From Trebonia sp963843745 (GTDB taxonomy: Bacteria > Actinomycetota > Actinomycetes > Streptosporangiales > Streptosporangiaceae), in contig CAWJLP010000019.1 in assembly GCA_963843745.1 (NCBI GenBank), positions 62,001 through 126,000 on the forward strand: 64,000 bases of DNA, read 5' to 3'. The notes beneath the pieces are model-generated. The model saw only the letters and a program-made list of their open reading frames with translations. It had not been told where the DNA came from and made no database searches. Both the position numbers and the translations under genes were made by a program. Numbering within the stretch: the stretch's first letter is position 1; the number at the start of each line of letters is the position of its first letter. Positions 15,519 to 23,364 of the stretch are shown here, piece after piece.

Positions 15519-15731
15519 CTAGCCGATCTCCGCGATCAGCTCGTCCTCTTGGACGACGTCGCCCTCGGCGACGTGGAGCTTAGTGACGACGCCAGGGCTC
15601 TCGGCCAGGACGGGGATCTCCATCTTCATCGACTCGAGGATTACCAGCGTGTCGCCGTCGTCGACCTGGTCGCCCTCGGAGACGAGCACCTTCCACACGT
15701 TCGCGACCATCTCCGCGCGGATTTCCGCCAC
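15519..15731 (-). CDS. Biotin/lipoyl attachment domain protein (BCCP-like)
   Basis: 70-aa protein consisting only of a biotinyl domain, with the biotin-accepting lysine in ESMKMEIPV. It would carry the carboxyl group produced by the biotin carboxylase encoded 49 bp upstream. AAAGGAG lies before the GTG start. Free-standing 70-aa biotinyl proteins of this kind are typical of actinobacterial acyl-CoA carboxylase systems; the carboxyltransferase subunit is not in the window. Confidence 0.9.
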   Translation of the reverse strand: MAEIRAEMVANVWKVLVSEGDQVDDGDTLVILESMKMEIPVLAESPGVVTKLHVAEGDVVQEDELIAEIG

Positions 15732-15780
15732 AGCACGCTCCTTTACCGCTCTCTGGTGAGAGGAGCGTACTAGAACCGGG

Positions 15781-17127
15781 TCACGACTGGCGCATGCGGT
15801 TCACCAGACCGGTGTCATAGTCGCCGCTGACGAACTCGGGGTTGTCCAGAAGCTCGGCGTGGAAGGGCAGGTTGGTCTTAACGCCGGCCACGCGGAAGTC
15901 CGCCACGGCAGACCGGGCCAGCGACAGCGCCTCCACCCTGGTGGCCCCGTGCACGCACAGCTTGGCCAGCAGCGGGTCGTAGAACAGGGTGACCGTGGTG
16001 CCCGCCGCGTATCCGCCGTCCACCCTGATGCCAGGGCCAGCGGGCTCCGACCATTCCGTGATGGGCCCAGGGCTGGGCAGGAACCGCTTCGGGTCCTCCG
16101 CATAGACGCGCAGCTCAAGCGCGTGCCCGGACGAACCCACCGGCACGGAAGCGTCGAACGACACCGGCTCGCCCGCCGCGATCAGGAACTGCTGCTCCAC
16201 CAGGTCGATCCCGGTGACCAGCTCGGTGACCGGATGCTCGACCTGCAGCCTGGTGTTCATCTCCAGGAACATGAAGTCACCGGTCTGGGTGTCCACTAGG
16301 CACTCGACCGTGCCCGCTCCGCGGTACGCGACCGCCTCGCCGGCCAGCACGGCCGCCGACAGCATCCGGGAGCGCAGCGACGCGGAGACGCCAGGGGACG
16401 GCGTCTCCTCGGCCACCTTCTGGTGGCGGCGCTGCACGGAGCAGTCGCGCTCGCCGAGCGCGATCACCCGGCCGTCCGCCAGGCCGAGGATCTGCACCTC
16501 CACGTGCCTGGCATGCGGCACATAGCGCTCGAGCAGGATCTCCGGCGAGCCGAAGAACCGCTCGGCCCGCGACCGCGCGGTGTCGAACGCCGAACGCAGC
16601 GCCGCGTCGTCGAACGCCGCGCTCATCCCGATGCCGCCGCCGCCGGCGGCGGCCTTCACCATGACCGGATAGCCGATTCGCGAGGCCTCCTCGACCGCCG
16701 CGTCCGCGTCGGCGACCGGAGCGGCCGACCCCGGCGCTACCGGCACCCCGGCCGCGGCCATCAGGTTCCGCGCGCGGATCTTGTCCCCCATCTGCTCGAT
16801 CGCCGACGGGTCCGGCCCGACCCAGGTCAGGCCGGCGTTGATCACGGCCTGCGCGAACCCGGCGCTCTCGGCGAGGAACCCGTAACCGGGGTGGACCGCG
16901 GCCGCGCCCGCCTTCCGTGCCACGTCGATCAGCAGCACGCTGTCCAGGTAGCTCTGCGCGGGCGCCGGCTCGCCGATGTAGACGGCCTCGTCGGCCTCCT
17001 GCACGTACGGCAGCGACGCGTCCGCCTCAGAGTAGACGGCGATGGCCCTGATGCCCATCCGGCGGGCGGTGCGGATGACCCGGCGGGCGATCTCACCGCG
17101 GTTCGCGATCAGCACAGAAGAAAACAC
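15781..17127 (-). CDS. accC: Biotin carboxylase subunit of acyl-CoA carboxylase
   Basis: 448-aa biotin carboxylase, ATP-grasp fold, which carboxylates biotin with bicarbonate and ATP. It has the N-terminal SVLIANRGEIARRVI, the ATP-binding glycine loop KAAAGGGGIGMS (~160-170) and the catalytic block MNTRLQVEHPVTELVTGIDLVEQQ (~290). It is complete at its C-terminus and lacks a fused biotin domain, which is provided by the next gene. GTG start, 24 bp after the HD protein, so probably co-transcribed with it. Confidence 0.92.
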   Translation of the reverse strand: MFSSVLIANRGEIARRVIRTARRMGIRAIAVYSEADASLPYVQEADEAVYIGEPAPAQSYLDSVLLIDVARKAGAAAVHPGYGFLAESAGFAQAVINAGLTWVGPDPSAIEQMGDKIRARNLMAAAGVPVAPGSAAPVADADAAVEEASRIGYPVMVKAAAGGGGIGMSAAFDDAALRSAFDTARSRAERFFGSPEILLERYVPHARHVEVQILGLADGRVIALGERDCSVQRRHQKVAEETPSPGVSASLRSRMLSAAVLAGEAVAYRGAGTVECLVDTQTGDFMFLEMNTRLQVEHPVTELVTGIDLVEQQFLIAAGEPVSFDASVPVGSSGHALELRVYAEDPKRFLPSPGPITEWSEPAGPGIRVDGGYAAGTTVTLFYDPLLAKLCVHGATRVEALSLARSAVADFRVAGVKTNLPFHAELLDNPEFVSGDYDTGLVNRMRQS

Positions 17128-17151
17128 GCCCAGCAGCCTACGGGACCGCGG

Positions 17152-18438
17152 TCACAGGCCGAGCACCGACCGCCTGCCTACCAGCCTGCTCAGCGCCTCG
17201 ACCACTCGCGGGTCGTACTCGGACGCCGTGTCCAGCCGCAGCCGCTGCACCGCGGCCGCCGCCCTGCTGGGCTCCACCGAGCTGCCCACCAGGTCGTCGA
17301 ACGCGTTGGCCGCGCGGATGATGCGGCTGCTGAGCGGCGGCTCCTGACCGCGGCCCGCGGGCCTGCAGGGGTCGCTCTGCCGCCGGACGATATCAGCGAC
17401 CGCATCCAGCACCCCGGCCTGCTCGATGACCTCGGCGCCGTATTCGGCGATCCGGCGCTGCTCCTCTCGCACCACGAGCACCGTGGCGCCGCCGGGTATC
17501 GGGTCGCGCAGCGACAGCTGCCCGATGTCGTGCATGAGCGCCGCGTACTCCAGCTCGAGCAGCTGCGGCTCGGGCATGCCGAGCTCGCGCCCGATCGCGA
17601 CCGACAGCCGGCTCACCCGCGCCGAGTGCCCGGCCTCCACGTACCCGCCGATCTCGGTGACCCGGGCCAGTGCGCGAACCGTCTGCAGGTAGGTCGCCCT
17701 GATCCCCGCGTACCGGCGCAGCGCCACCTGGGTGACGAGCAGCGGCGCGGTGAACACGGCCACCGCCCAGAGCCCCATGATCTCGGCGGCGAACGCGATG
17801 AGGATCGCCGACGCGCCCACCGCCGCGCCGAGCGGCAGCTGCACGCGCAGCTCGTCGAGCAGCGCCACGCCGAACCTGGCCCGCAGCACGTCCGTCCTGA
17901 TGAGCGCGGCGATCACCGCTTCCACGAGCCAGGCCACGATCACCAGGCAGACCATGACGGGCAGTTCCGACCACCACCGGTTGCCGATCAGCGAGGCGTT
18001 CGCCAGCGGCCGGAAGATGGCCGCGACGCACGCCACCGCGAGCAGCCGGGCCGCCATGGCGGGCAGCCGGGCCGGGCGCCCCACCGCCAGGTGGGGCAGC
18101 GCCCCGATGACCATCCCGAGCGCTGCCACCGCGATGACCTGCTGCGGACTCTGCAGCGCCGGCTCGTTTCCGATCTTGAGCAGCAGCGCGTACGCCAGGG
18201 CGCCTGCCATGGCGATGGGGGCCGTTTCCCTGTCACCTGGCATGGTGAGCCGCAGCAGCTCGCCGAACGCGATCAGCGCGCCGAACGCGACCGCCGCGCG
18301 GACGTCCTTGACGCCGGCCACCGCGGTCTGCGCGACCGCCGCGATCAGCAGCAGCCCGGCGAAGACGACGAGCAGTGACTGGCCGGAGTCGAGAACCTGG
18401 CGGGGGAAACCACGTGGCTCGTACTGTCGCGGGGCCAC
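17152..18438 (-). CDS. Membrane HD-domain protein
   Basis: 428-aa protein with about eight TM helices in the first ~250 residues, then a cytosolic HD domain (TYLQTVRALARVTEIGGYVEAGHSARVSRLSVAIGRELGM, then the metal-binding HDIGQLSL). The GYP-type HHE/RxDGxGYP motif is not kept; the corresponding part is shortened (RRQSDPCRPAGRGQ), so c-di-GMP hydrolysis is doubtful. It lies 5 bp after the related gene upstream. The pair probably forms a membrane-bound phosphohydrolase or signalling unit. Confidence 0.75.
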   Translation of the reverse strand: MAPRQYEPRGFPRQVLDSGQSLLVVFAGLLLIAAVAQTAVAGVKDVRAAVAFGALIAFGELLRLTMPGDRETAPIAMAGALAYALLLKIGNEPALQSPQQVIAVAALGMVIGALPHLAVGRPARLPAMAARLLAVACVAAIFRPLANASLIGNRWWSELPVMVCLVIVAWLVEAVIAALIRTDVLRARFGVALLDELRVQLPLGAAVGASAILIAFAAEIMGLWAVAVFTAPLLVTQVALRRYAGIRATYLQTVRALARVTEIGGYVEAGHSARVSRLSVAIGRELGMPEPQLLELEYAALMHDIGQLSLRDPIPGGATVLVVREEQRRIAEYGAEVIEQAGVLDAVADIVRRQSDPCRPAGRGQEPPLSSRIIRAANAFDDLVGSSVEPSRAAAAVQRLRLDTASEYDPRVVEALSRLVGRRSVLGL

Positions 18439-18443
18439 GGACG

Positions 18444-19820
18444 TCAGAGGCTCTCGATGGCGCGCAGCGGCTCCGGGGGGGCGCCAGGGTCAGGCTCCGG
18501 ATCTTCGAGTCCGGCCGTCAGCGCGTCGGCGGCGGCACTCTCGCCGACGGCGCCCGCGGCCTCGCCGGCCACGCTTTCCGGCCCCTTCCAGCCGTCGCGT
18601 TCGATGGCCGTGACGAAGGCGTCGACAAACGCGGGGTCGAACTGGGTGCCCGCCCACTTGCGCAGCTCGGTGACCCCCTCGGGCACCGACCGCGCCCCTC
18701 GGTAGGACCGGTTGGACGTCATCGCGTCGAACGCGTCAGCCACCGCGAGCACCCGGGCGAACTCGGGGATCTCGTCGCCCGCCAGGCCCATTGGGTAGCC
18801 CTTGCCGTCGATTCGCTCGTGATGGTGCATGATGCCGGCCAGTGCCTCGTCGAGGAACCCGATTTCCCGCACGATGTCGAGGCCGCGCATCGGGTGCAGC
18901 TGGATGGCGGCGTACTCGTCGTCGGTGAGCGAGCCGTTCTTCTGCAGGACCGACGTAGGGACGCCGAGCTTGCCGACGTCGTGCAGCATGCCCGCGTACC
19001 TGATCGCCTCGGCCCGTTCGGCGCGCATCCCGATCTCGCGCGCGATCATCACGGAGCCGCGGGACACCCGCTCGCTATGCCCCCGGGTGTAGAAGTCCTT
19101 GGTCTCCACGGCCTGGCACAGCGCGCTCACCGTCGCCTCGTAGGAGCGCTGCTGCGCGGCGAACTGCGCCACTGCCCAGCGGGCGATGAAGACGGGGATC
19201 AGCACGAAAACCGGCGTGAACGGCCCGAGCACGCTCCACAGCGCCGCGATCAGCAGGCCGAAGGCGCCGTAGCCCAGGTCGGTGAACAGCAGCTTGAAGT
19301 CGAGCCCGACGCGGCCGGCCGGGGCGCCGGGTTCCCTGGTCAGCCACAGCACGCCGCGCAGCAGCGAGAAGTTGACGATCACATGCGCGGCGTCGGCGCC
19401 GACGAACGGCCCTATGACGCCGGGGAAGGCGGTCGGTCCTGGCGTGCCCACGTGCCCGCCGAACAGCAAGAACGTCCGCCCGGCCAGGTAGGCGCTGAGT
19501 GCGAACATGCTGGCGTTAAAAAGCCGCTGCGGCACACTGGGGCCGCGGCGGACGCCGAGCAGTGTGCAGGCGCCGACGATGGCGGCGCCGACAGGCCCGA
19601 CCAGGATGACCGCGGCCAGGCTCGCGGTACTGTTCGCGGACCAGGCGAGGCTGCGGGACTTCAGCACCGTGGCGATGGACTCGCAGGCGACGACGAGCAG
19701 GCCGAGCACTACGACTTGGGCCCAGTCAATTCCGCCGAAGGGCCCCCGGGCTATGGCCAGCACGGCCGCGGCGATCACCGCGACTATATAAAGCCAGGCG
19801 ATTCGTGAGAGCTTGCCCAC
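18444..19820 (-). CDS. Membrane HD-GYP domain phosphohydrolase
   Basis: 458-aa protein: about seven TM helices (residues ~5-220), then an HD-GYP domain with KDFYTRGHSERVSRGSV, MLHDVGKLGVP, MHHHERIDGKGYPMGLAGDEIP and VADAFDAMTSNRSYR. All metal ligands and the GYP signature (here DGKGYP) are present, so cyclic di-GMP phosphodiesterase activity is plausible. The C-terminal ~60 residues are acidic and proline-rich. It is first in a minus-strand run with the second HD protein 5 bp downstream. Confidence 0.85.
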   Translation of the reverse strand: MGKLSRIAWLYIVAVIAAAVLAIARGPFGGIDWAQVVVLGLLVVACESIATVLKSRSLAWSANSTASLAAVILVGPVGAAIVGACTLLGVRRGPSVPQRLFNASMFALSAYLAGRTFLLFGGHVGTPGPTAFPGVIGPFVGADAAHVIVNFSLLRGVLWLTREPGAPAGRVGLDFKLLFTDLGYGAFGLLIAALWSVLGPFTPVFVLIPVFIARWAVAQFAAQQRSYEATVSALCQAVETKDFYTRGHSERVSRGSVMIAREIGMRAERAEAIRYAGMLHDVGKLGVPTSVLQKNGSLTDDEYAAIQLHPMRGLDIVREIGFLDEALAGIMHHHERIDGKGYPMGLAGDEIPEFARVLAVADAFDAMTSNRSYRGARSVPEGVTELRKWAGTQFDPAFVDAFVTAIERDGWKGPESVAGEAAGAVGESAAADALTAGLEDPEPDPGAPPEPLRAIESL

Positions 19821-20107
19821 GCTCCCCCCTCGTCAGCCGGCTGTCGACCCGAATCGCACCTCTCGGCCGTCGCTAGCCCCAGGAAACGCCGGAGGCTGTC
19901 AGGACGGCCGCGAATCGCCTCCTTGACCCGTACGCGGTCGGGGACGGAGTACCGGATGCCCGCATGCGGATAGTCCTCCCTCGCAAAAGCTGACGGCGCA
20001 GCATGCCGTCCAACGACAGGATAACGTGGCCGCGCGAATTCGCGCAGACCCAAAGATGGCCGCAAACTGACGGCTAACGCCTGGTTACCCTGTGCGACAG
20101 GAGTTCG

Positions 20108-20380
20108 TTATTCGGTAAGCTCAATCTCCGCCTGAACTTGCCTGATCCGCACCAGGACTTTGGTGCGCAAGTCGGTCGGCGCGGGATCGCAGCCGCAATG
20201 CTTTGCGACTAGACGCTTGACCGCCTCTTCGAGCCCGAACTCGCGAAGGCACGGCCCGCACTCGTCCAAATGCTGCCTGATGCTCTCGCAATCGTCGTCG
20301 GAGACCTCGCCGTCCAGGTACCAGTAGACCCGGTCAAGTACCTCGCTACACGGAGTCTCGTGAGGGTTCCCGCAGCTCAT
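20108..20380 (-). CDS. rsrA: Zinc-binding anti-sigma factor RsrA
   Basis: 90-aa ZAS-family anti-sigma factor that holds SigR inactive until disulfide stress. Cys11, His37, Cys41 and Cys44 occupy exactly the positions of the Streptomyces RsrA zinc ligands (H-X3-C-X2-C motif HLDECGPC). Extra cysteines at 3, 31, 62 and 64 are present. The ATG overlaps the sigR stop (ATGA), typical of this operon. Confidence 0.95.
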   Translation of the reverse strand: MSCGNPHETPCSEVLDRVYWYLDGEVSDDDCESIRQHLDECGPCLREFGLEEAVKRLVAKHCGCDPAPTDLRTKVLVRIRQVQAEIELTE

Positions 20381-21015
20381 GACCCGTCCTCCTCGGCCTG
20401 TACGGCCTCGGCCTGAGCGCTCCCCACCTGAGCAGCATCAGCCTGCGCCCGAACCAGTCCACGCTCGGCGGCGTAGTCCTGGAGCAGCTCCCGCAGCTGG
20501 CGGCGACCGCGGTGGAGCCGTGACATCACGGTACCTATCGGTGTCCCCATGATGTCAGCGATTTCCTTATACGCGAAGCCTTCGACATCGGCCAGGTAGA
20601 CCGCGATGCGAAACTCCTCGGGCAGCGACTGCAACGCCGTCTTGATGTCGGAGTCGGGCAGCCTCTCCAGCGCCTCGGCCTCGGCGGACTTGAGGCCGCC
20701 AGAGCTGTGCGACGCCGCGCGCGCGAGCTGCCAGTCCTCCACCTCATCAGAACCGGACCGCTGCGGCTCCCGCTGCCGCTTGCGGTAGGTGTTGATGAAC
20801 GTGTTGGTCAGGATCCGGAACAGCCATGCCTTGAGGTTCGTCCCCTGCTGGAACTGGTGGAACGACGCGTACGCCTTCGCGAACGTCTCCTGCACCAGGT
20901 CCTCGGCGTCTGCCGGGTTTCGCGTCATCCGGAGGGCGGCGGAGTACAACTGGTCCAGGTACGGCATGACGTCCGCTTCGAAGCGCTCGCCGCGCTCCGC
21001 TAGCGTCTCAGGCAC
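20377..21015 (-). CDS. sigR: ECF sigma factor SigR (thiol-oxidative stress)
   Basis: 212-aa ECF sigma factor. Region 2 is at ~15-85 (YSAALRMTRNPADAEDLVQETFAKAYASFHQF, NLKAWLFRILTNTFINTYRKRQREPQRS), region 4 at ~120-180 (LPEEFRIAVYLADVEGFAYKEIADIMGTPIGTVMSRLHRGRRQL), nearly identical to SigR blocks. The GTG at 21015 has GAGAGGGGG 8 nt upstream and is preferred; GTG 21024 is in frame. An upstream in-frame ATG at 21153 would give a 258-aa long form starting almost at the predicted transcription start of the SigR promoter. Confidence 0.93.
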   Translation of the reverse strand: MPETLAERGERFEADVMPYLDQLYSAALRMTRNPADAEDLVQETFAKAYASFHQFQQGTNLKAWLFRILTNTFINTYRKRQREPQRSGSDEVEDWQLARAASHSSGGLKSAEAEALERLPDSDIKTALQSLPEEFRIAVYLADVEGFAYKEIADIMGTPIGTVMSRLHRGRRQLRELLQDYAAERGLVRAQADAAQVGSAQAEAVQAEEDGS

Positions 21016-21162
21016 TTGACCCACCCCCTCTCGGTAACCGTAAGAGGATACCTGCCCGGTATGGCAGGAGGCGGGCCGGCGTGACCGCAAGTGGCGGACG
21101 AGGTGTCCGCCCGCTGCGCGGTCCGGCTTTGTGGTCGGTGTGGCGACGGCCATGTCGCGTTC

Positions 21163-21188
21163 AACACCGGCTTGTGTCCGCCAATTCC
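21163..21188 (-). promoter_or_regulatory. SigR-type promoter of sigR-rsrA
   Basis: On the minus strand GGAAT (21188-21184), an 18-nt spacer and GTT (21165-21163) match the SigR consensus GGAAT-N18/19-GTT perfectly. It sits about 150 bp upstream of the main sigR start, so positive autoregulation is expected. Transcription would start near 21153-21157. Confidence 0.8.
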
Positions 21189-21287
21189 GCCATCCAGGAG
21201 GAACCGCAGGGATGGAACTCACGGGCCCGGGGAACGTTAAGCAGAGTGGGTGCCCCCCGAGCGCGCACCCGGCCAGGAGTAAACCTC

Positions 21288-22745
21288 GTGCAGGCATCCG
21301 CCAGCGCCGTGCGCGACACCGGCCCCGCCGCGGATTACGCGCGGTTCCGTGCCGCCGTCGCCCGCGCACAGCTCAAAGCCTGGCTGCCCAGCAGGCAGGC
21401 TCGCATCATCGACATATCCGGTCCCGGAGCGACAGCCGCGGAAGTGGCCGCCTGCGCCGGCCACACCGTGCTGCGCGTCATCGGACCCGGCCCGCAGCCG
21501 CCGTCCGCCCAGCCGGCCGCGCCGCCGCCGGCCGCACCGCGACCGCGCGCACCGAGCCGCGGCGTGCTGCGCACGGTGGCCGCCGACGGCTGGGGGCTTG
21601 AGTTCCTCGCGGACGGCTGCGCGGACGGGGTCATCGCCGAGGACGGCACGCTGTCGCGGCACCTGGCCGCCGAGTCGCTCGTGGCCGAGATCGCGCGGGT
21701 ACTGCGCCCAGGCGGGCAGGTGCTCGCCTGCGTGGACTCGCTCACCTTCGGCATGGCCGTGCTCGCCGAGCAGCACCGCTGGCCGCACCTGATCGACGTG
21801 CCCAACGCCGACGTGGTGCTCGTGCCGTGGCCTGACGACACCATTACCCGGTGCTACGGCGCCGAGCAGCTCCGCGAGCTCTTCACGAGCGGCGGTCTCG
21901 AGGTCGACTGGATAAGGCCGCGTACCGTGTTCTCGCCCCGGACGGTCAGCTACCTGCTGGCCCGCGACCGGGGGAGCTTCGGCGCGCTGGTTGAGGCGGA
22001 GCTACGGGCCCGTTCTGATGACTCGGTAGGAGCACAACTGATCACCTGCGCGAGAAGGAAACCGTTACCGGCGGCGACGGTCGAGTTTCGACTGGCAGGG
22101 CACGCATCTCGGGGTGGCGGGACGGGCCTCGAGCCGCGGCTCTGGGATTTCGTTGCCGCAGTCCACGCAGCGCCCGTAGCTGCCGTCGTCGATTCGCGCG
22201 AGCGCCGAGAGCACCGCCGTGCGATGCTCGAGCGCCGACTGGACCGCCGCCTCGTTGCGGTCGGCCTCGGTCAGGTTCGCGCCAGCGTCGCCCGCCTCCG
22301 CGGTCCCGCCCCTGGACAGCGGGTGTTCACCGCGCAGCACCAGAACCGTTCGGTCCAGGTCGTCGCGCATTTCCTCAAGGCGCTTGCGGGCGACGGTAAT
22401 TTCCACCGAAGTCCTCGCTTCCCGCCGCGTGCGCTGCGCGGGGTCACGGCGCAAGGCCGGGCCTGCAGCGCGCCGCGGACTCAGAACTGGGGCGGCCGCT
22501 CCCTGTCGTCGCCGGAACCAGGCCCTCCGGCCAGCGAACCCGCGTCGCCAAGCGGCTCCACGAGGGCTGGACCGTTGTTCCGAACGGAGTTGACGGCCGT
22601 AGAAACGGGGTACGACGTCAGGCCGCCCGCCCCCGAGGATGTGGCGGGCTGCATTGTCGCGAGTAGCAGTTCTTTATCGTTATTTGCCGGGTCAAGCCAG
22701 TCCGGCCAGCTTTCCGGCGCTATCACCATCGGCGTCCGGTCGTGA
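21288..22745 (+). CDS. SAM-dependent methyltransferase with doubtful C-terminus
   Basis: Begins at GTG 21288 with AGGAG 9 nt upstream. The first ~258 residues (to about 22060) look like a class I methyltransferase: RQARIIDISGPGATAAEVA (degenerate motif I), FLADGCADGVIAEDG, LVAEIARVLRPGGQVLACVDS, RELFTSGGLEVDWI. After VGAQLITCARR, where relatives would be expected to end, the frame has no stop for another ~680 nt and runs antisense through the DksA-like gene and part of the SRAP gene to 22745. Either a stop was lost or the tail is an artefact. Confidence 0.7.
   Translation: MQASASAVRDTGPAADYARFRAAVARAQLKAWLPSRQARIIDISGPGATAAEVAACAGHTVLRVIGPGPQPPSAQPAAPPPAAPRPRAPSRGVLRTVAADGWGLEFLADGCADGVIAEDGTLSRHLAAESLVAEIARVLRPGGQVLACVDSLTFGMAVLAEQHRWPHLIDVPNADVVLVPWPDDTITRCYGAEQLRELFTSGGLEVDWIRPRTVFSPRTVSYLLARDRGSFGALVEAELRARSDDSVGAQLITCARRKPLPAATVEFRLAGHASRGGGTGLEPRLWDFVAAVHAAPVAAVVDSRERREHRRAMLERRLDRRLVAVGLGQVRASVARLRGPAPGQRVFTAQHQNRSVQVVAHFLKALAGDGNFHRSPRFPPRALRGVTAQGRACSAPRTQNWGGRSLSSPEPGPPASEPASPSGSTRAGPLFRTELTAVETGYDVRPPAPEDVAGCIVASSSSLSLFAGSSQSGQLSGAITIGVRS
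22065..22406 (-). CDS. TraR/DksA-family zinc-finger protein
   Basis: 113-aa protein. A coiled-coil N-terminus (EITVARKRLEEMRDDLDRTV) leads to a C4 zinc finger CVDCGNEIPEPRLEARPATPRCVPCQ, with the GRCVDCG / AR...P.CV.CQ pattern of DksA relatives, which bind the RNA polymerase secondary channel. GTG 22406 has GAGGA 6 nt upstream; the longer frame is less likely. Completely overlapped by the antisense tail of the methyltransferase frame. Confidence 0.85.
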   Translation of the reverse strand: MEITVARKRLEEMRDDLDRTVLVLRGEHPLSRGGTAEAGDAGANLTEADRNEAAVQSALEHRTAVLSALARIDDGSYGRCVDCGNEIPEPRLEARPATPRCVPCQSKLDRRRR

Positions 22746-23245
22746 ATCCTGCCGATGTCGTCTGTGGCGTCGGTGGTGATAATCGCCGCGGACCAGAACC
22801 ACGCGTTCTCGTGGTCTTCTGGCACCGACTCGTCCCGCCACAGCTCGTAAATGCCGGCGAAGGCGAGGATTCCACCGTCCGTTCGGTAAATGTAATAGGG
22901 CTGCTTGGCCTTGTCTACGGTCTGCCACTCGTAGTAGCCATCGGCCGGGATGATGCACCGCCGCCGCTTGAACGCGCTGCGGAACGCCGGCTTAACCGCG
23001 ACCGTCTCCGCGCGCGCGTTGATCATCCGCGCGCCGCCCTTCGTGTCCTTCGCCCACGGCGGGACCAGGCCCCAGCGCACCAGCCGCAGTTCGCGCTCGT
23101 CTTCGTGCTCCCGGACCGTGTAGATCCGCTTCGTCGGGGCAACGTTGTAGTCGGGGTTGCGGTCCTCGCCCACGGTGTCACGCTCAGCGGCGAACTTCTC
23201 GAGGAGTTCGAGCCGCTTGCGAGCGGAGACGAAGCGACCGCACAT
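22481..23245 (-). CDS. SOS response-associated peptidase (SRAP/HMCES/YedK)
   Basis: 254-aa SRAP protein that forms a thiazolidine crosslink to abasic sites in single-stranded DNA through its Cys2. Start MCGRF at ATG 23245 puts the catalytic Cys at position 2, with GGAAGGG upstream. Other catalytic motifs: NVAPT, RWGLVPPWAK, INARAET, CIIPADGYYEW (Glu) and the IHDRTPMVI histidine. The C-terminal ~35 residues are low-complexity. Confidence 0.93.
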   Translation of the reverse strand: MCGRFVSARKRLELLEKFAAERDTVGEDRNPDYNVAPTKRIYTVREHEDERELRLVRWGLVPPWAKDTKGGARMINARAETVAVKPAFRSAFKRRRCIIPADGYYEWQTVDKAKQPYYIYRTDGGILAFAGIYELWRDESVPEDHENAWFWSAAIITTDATDDIGRIHDRTPMVIAPESWPDWLDPANNDKELLLATMQPATSSGAGGLTSYPVSTAVNSVRNNGPALVEPLGDAGSLAGGPGSGDDRERPPQF

Positions 23246-23364
23246 ACAACCCTTCCCAAATGGCACGGTAGAAGCCGGATTGGCACTTCATAACCGGAAA
23301 ACGCCGCGGCCAAACCCGGCAACGGTCAGCGGACCAGTCAGTGCCAGCCGCTACGCTCGGGGCC

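Noticed and set aside
19821..20107. Possible riboswitch or leader RNA upstream of the HD-GYP gene
   Set aside because: No conserved c-di-GMP riboswitch core or strong stem-loop could be recognised by eye; left as an intergenic stretch with nothing supported.
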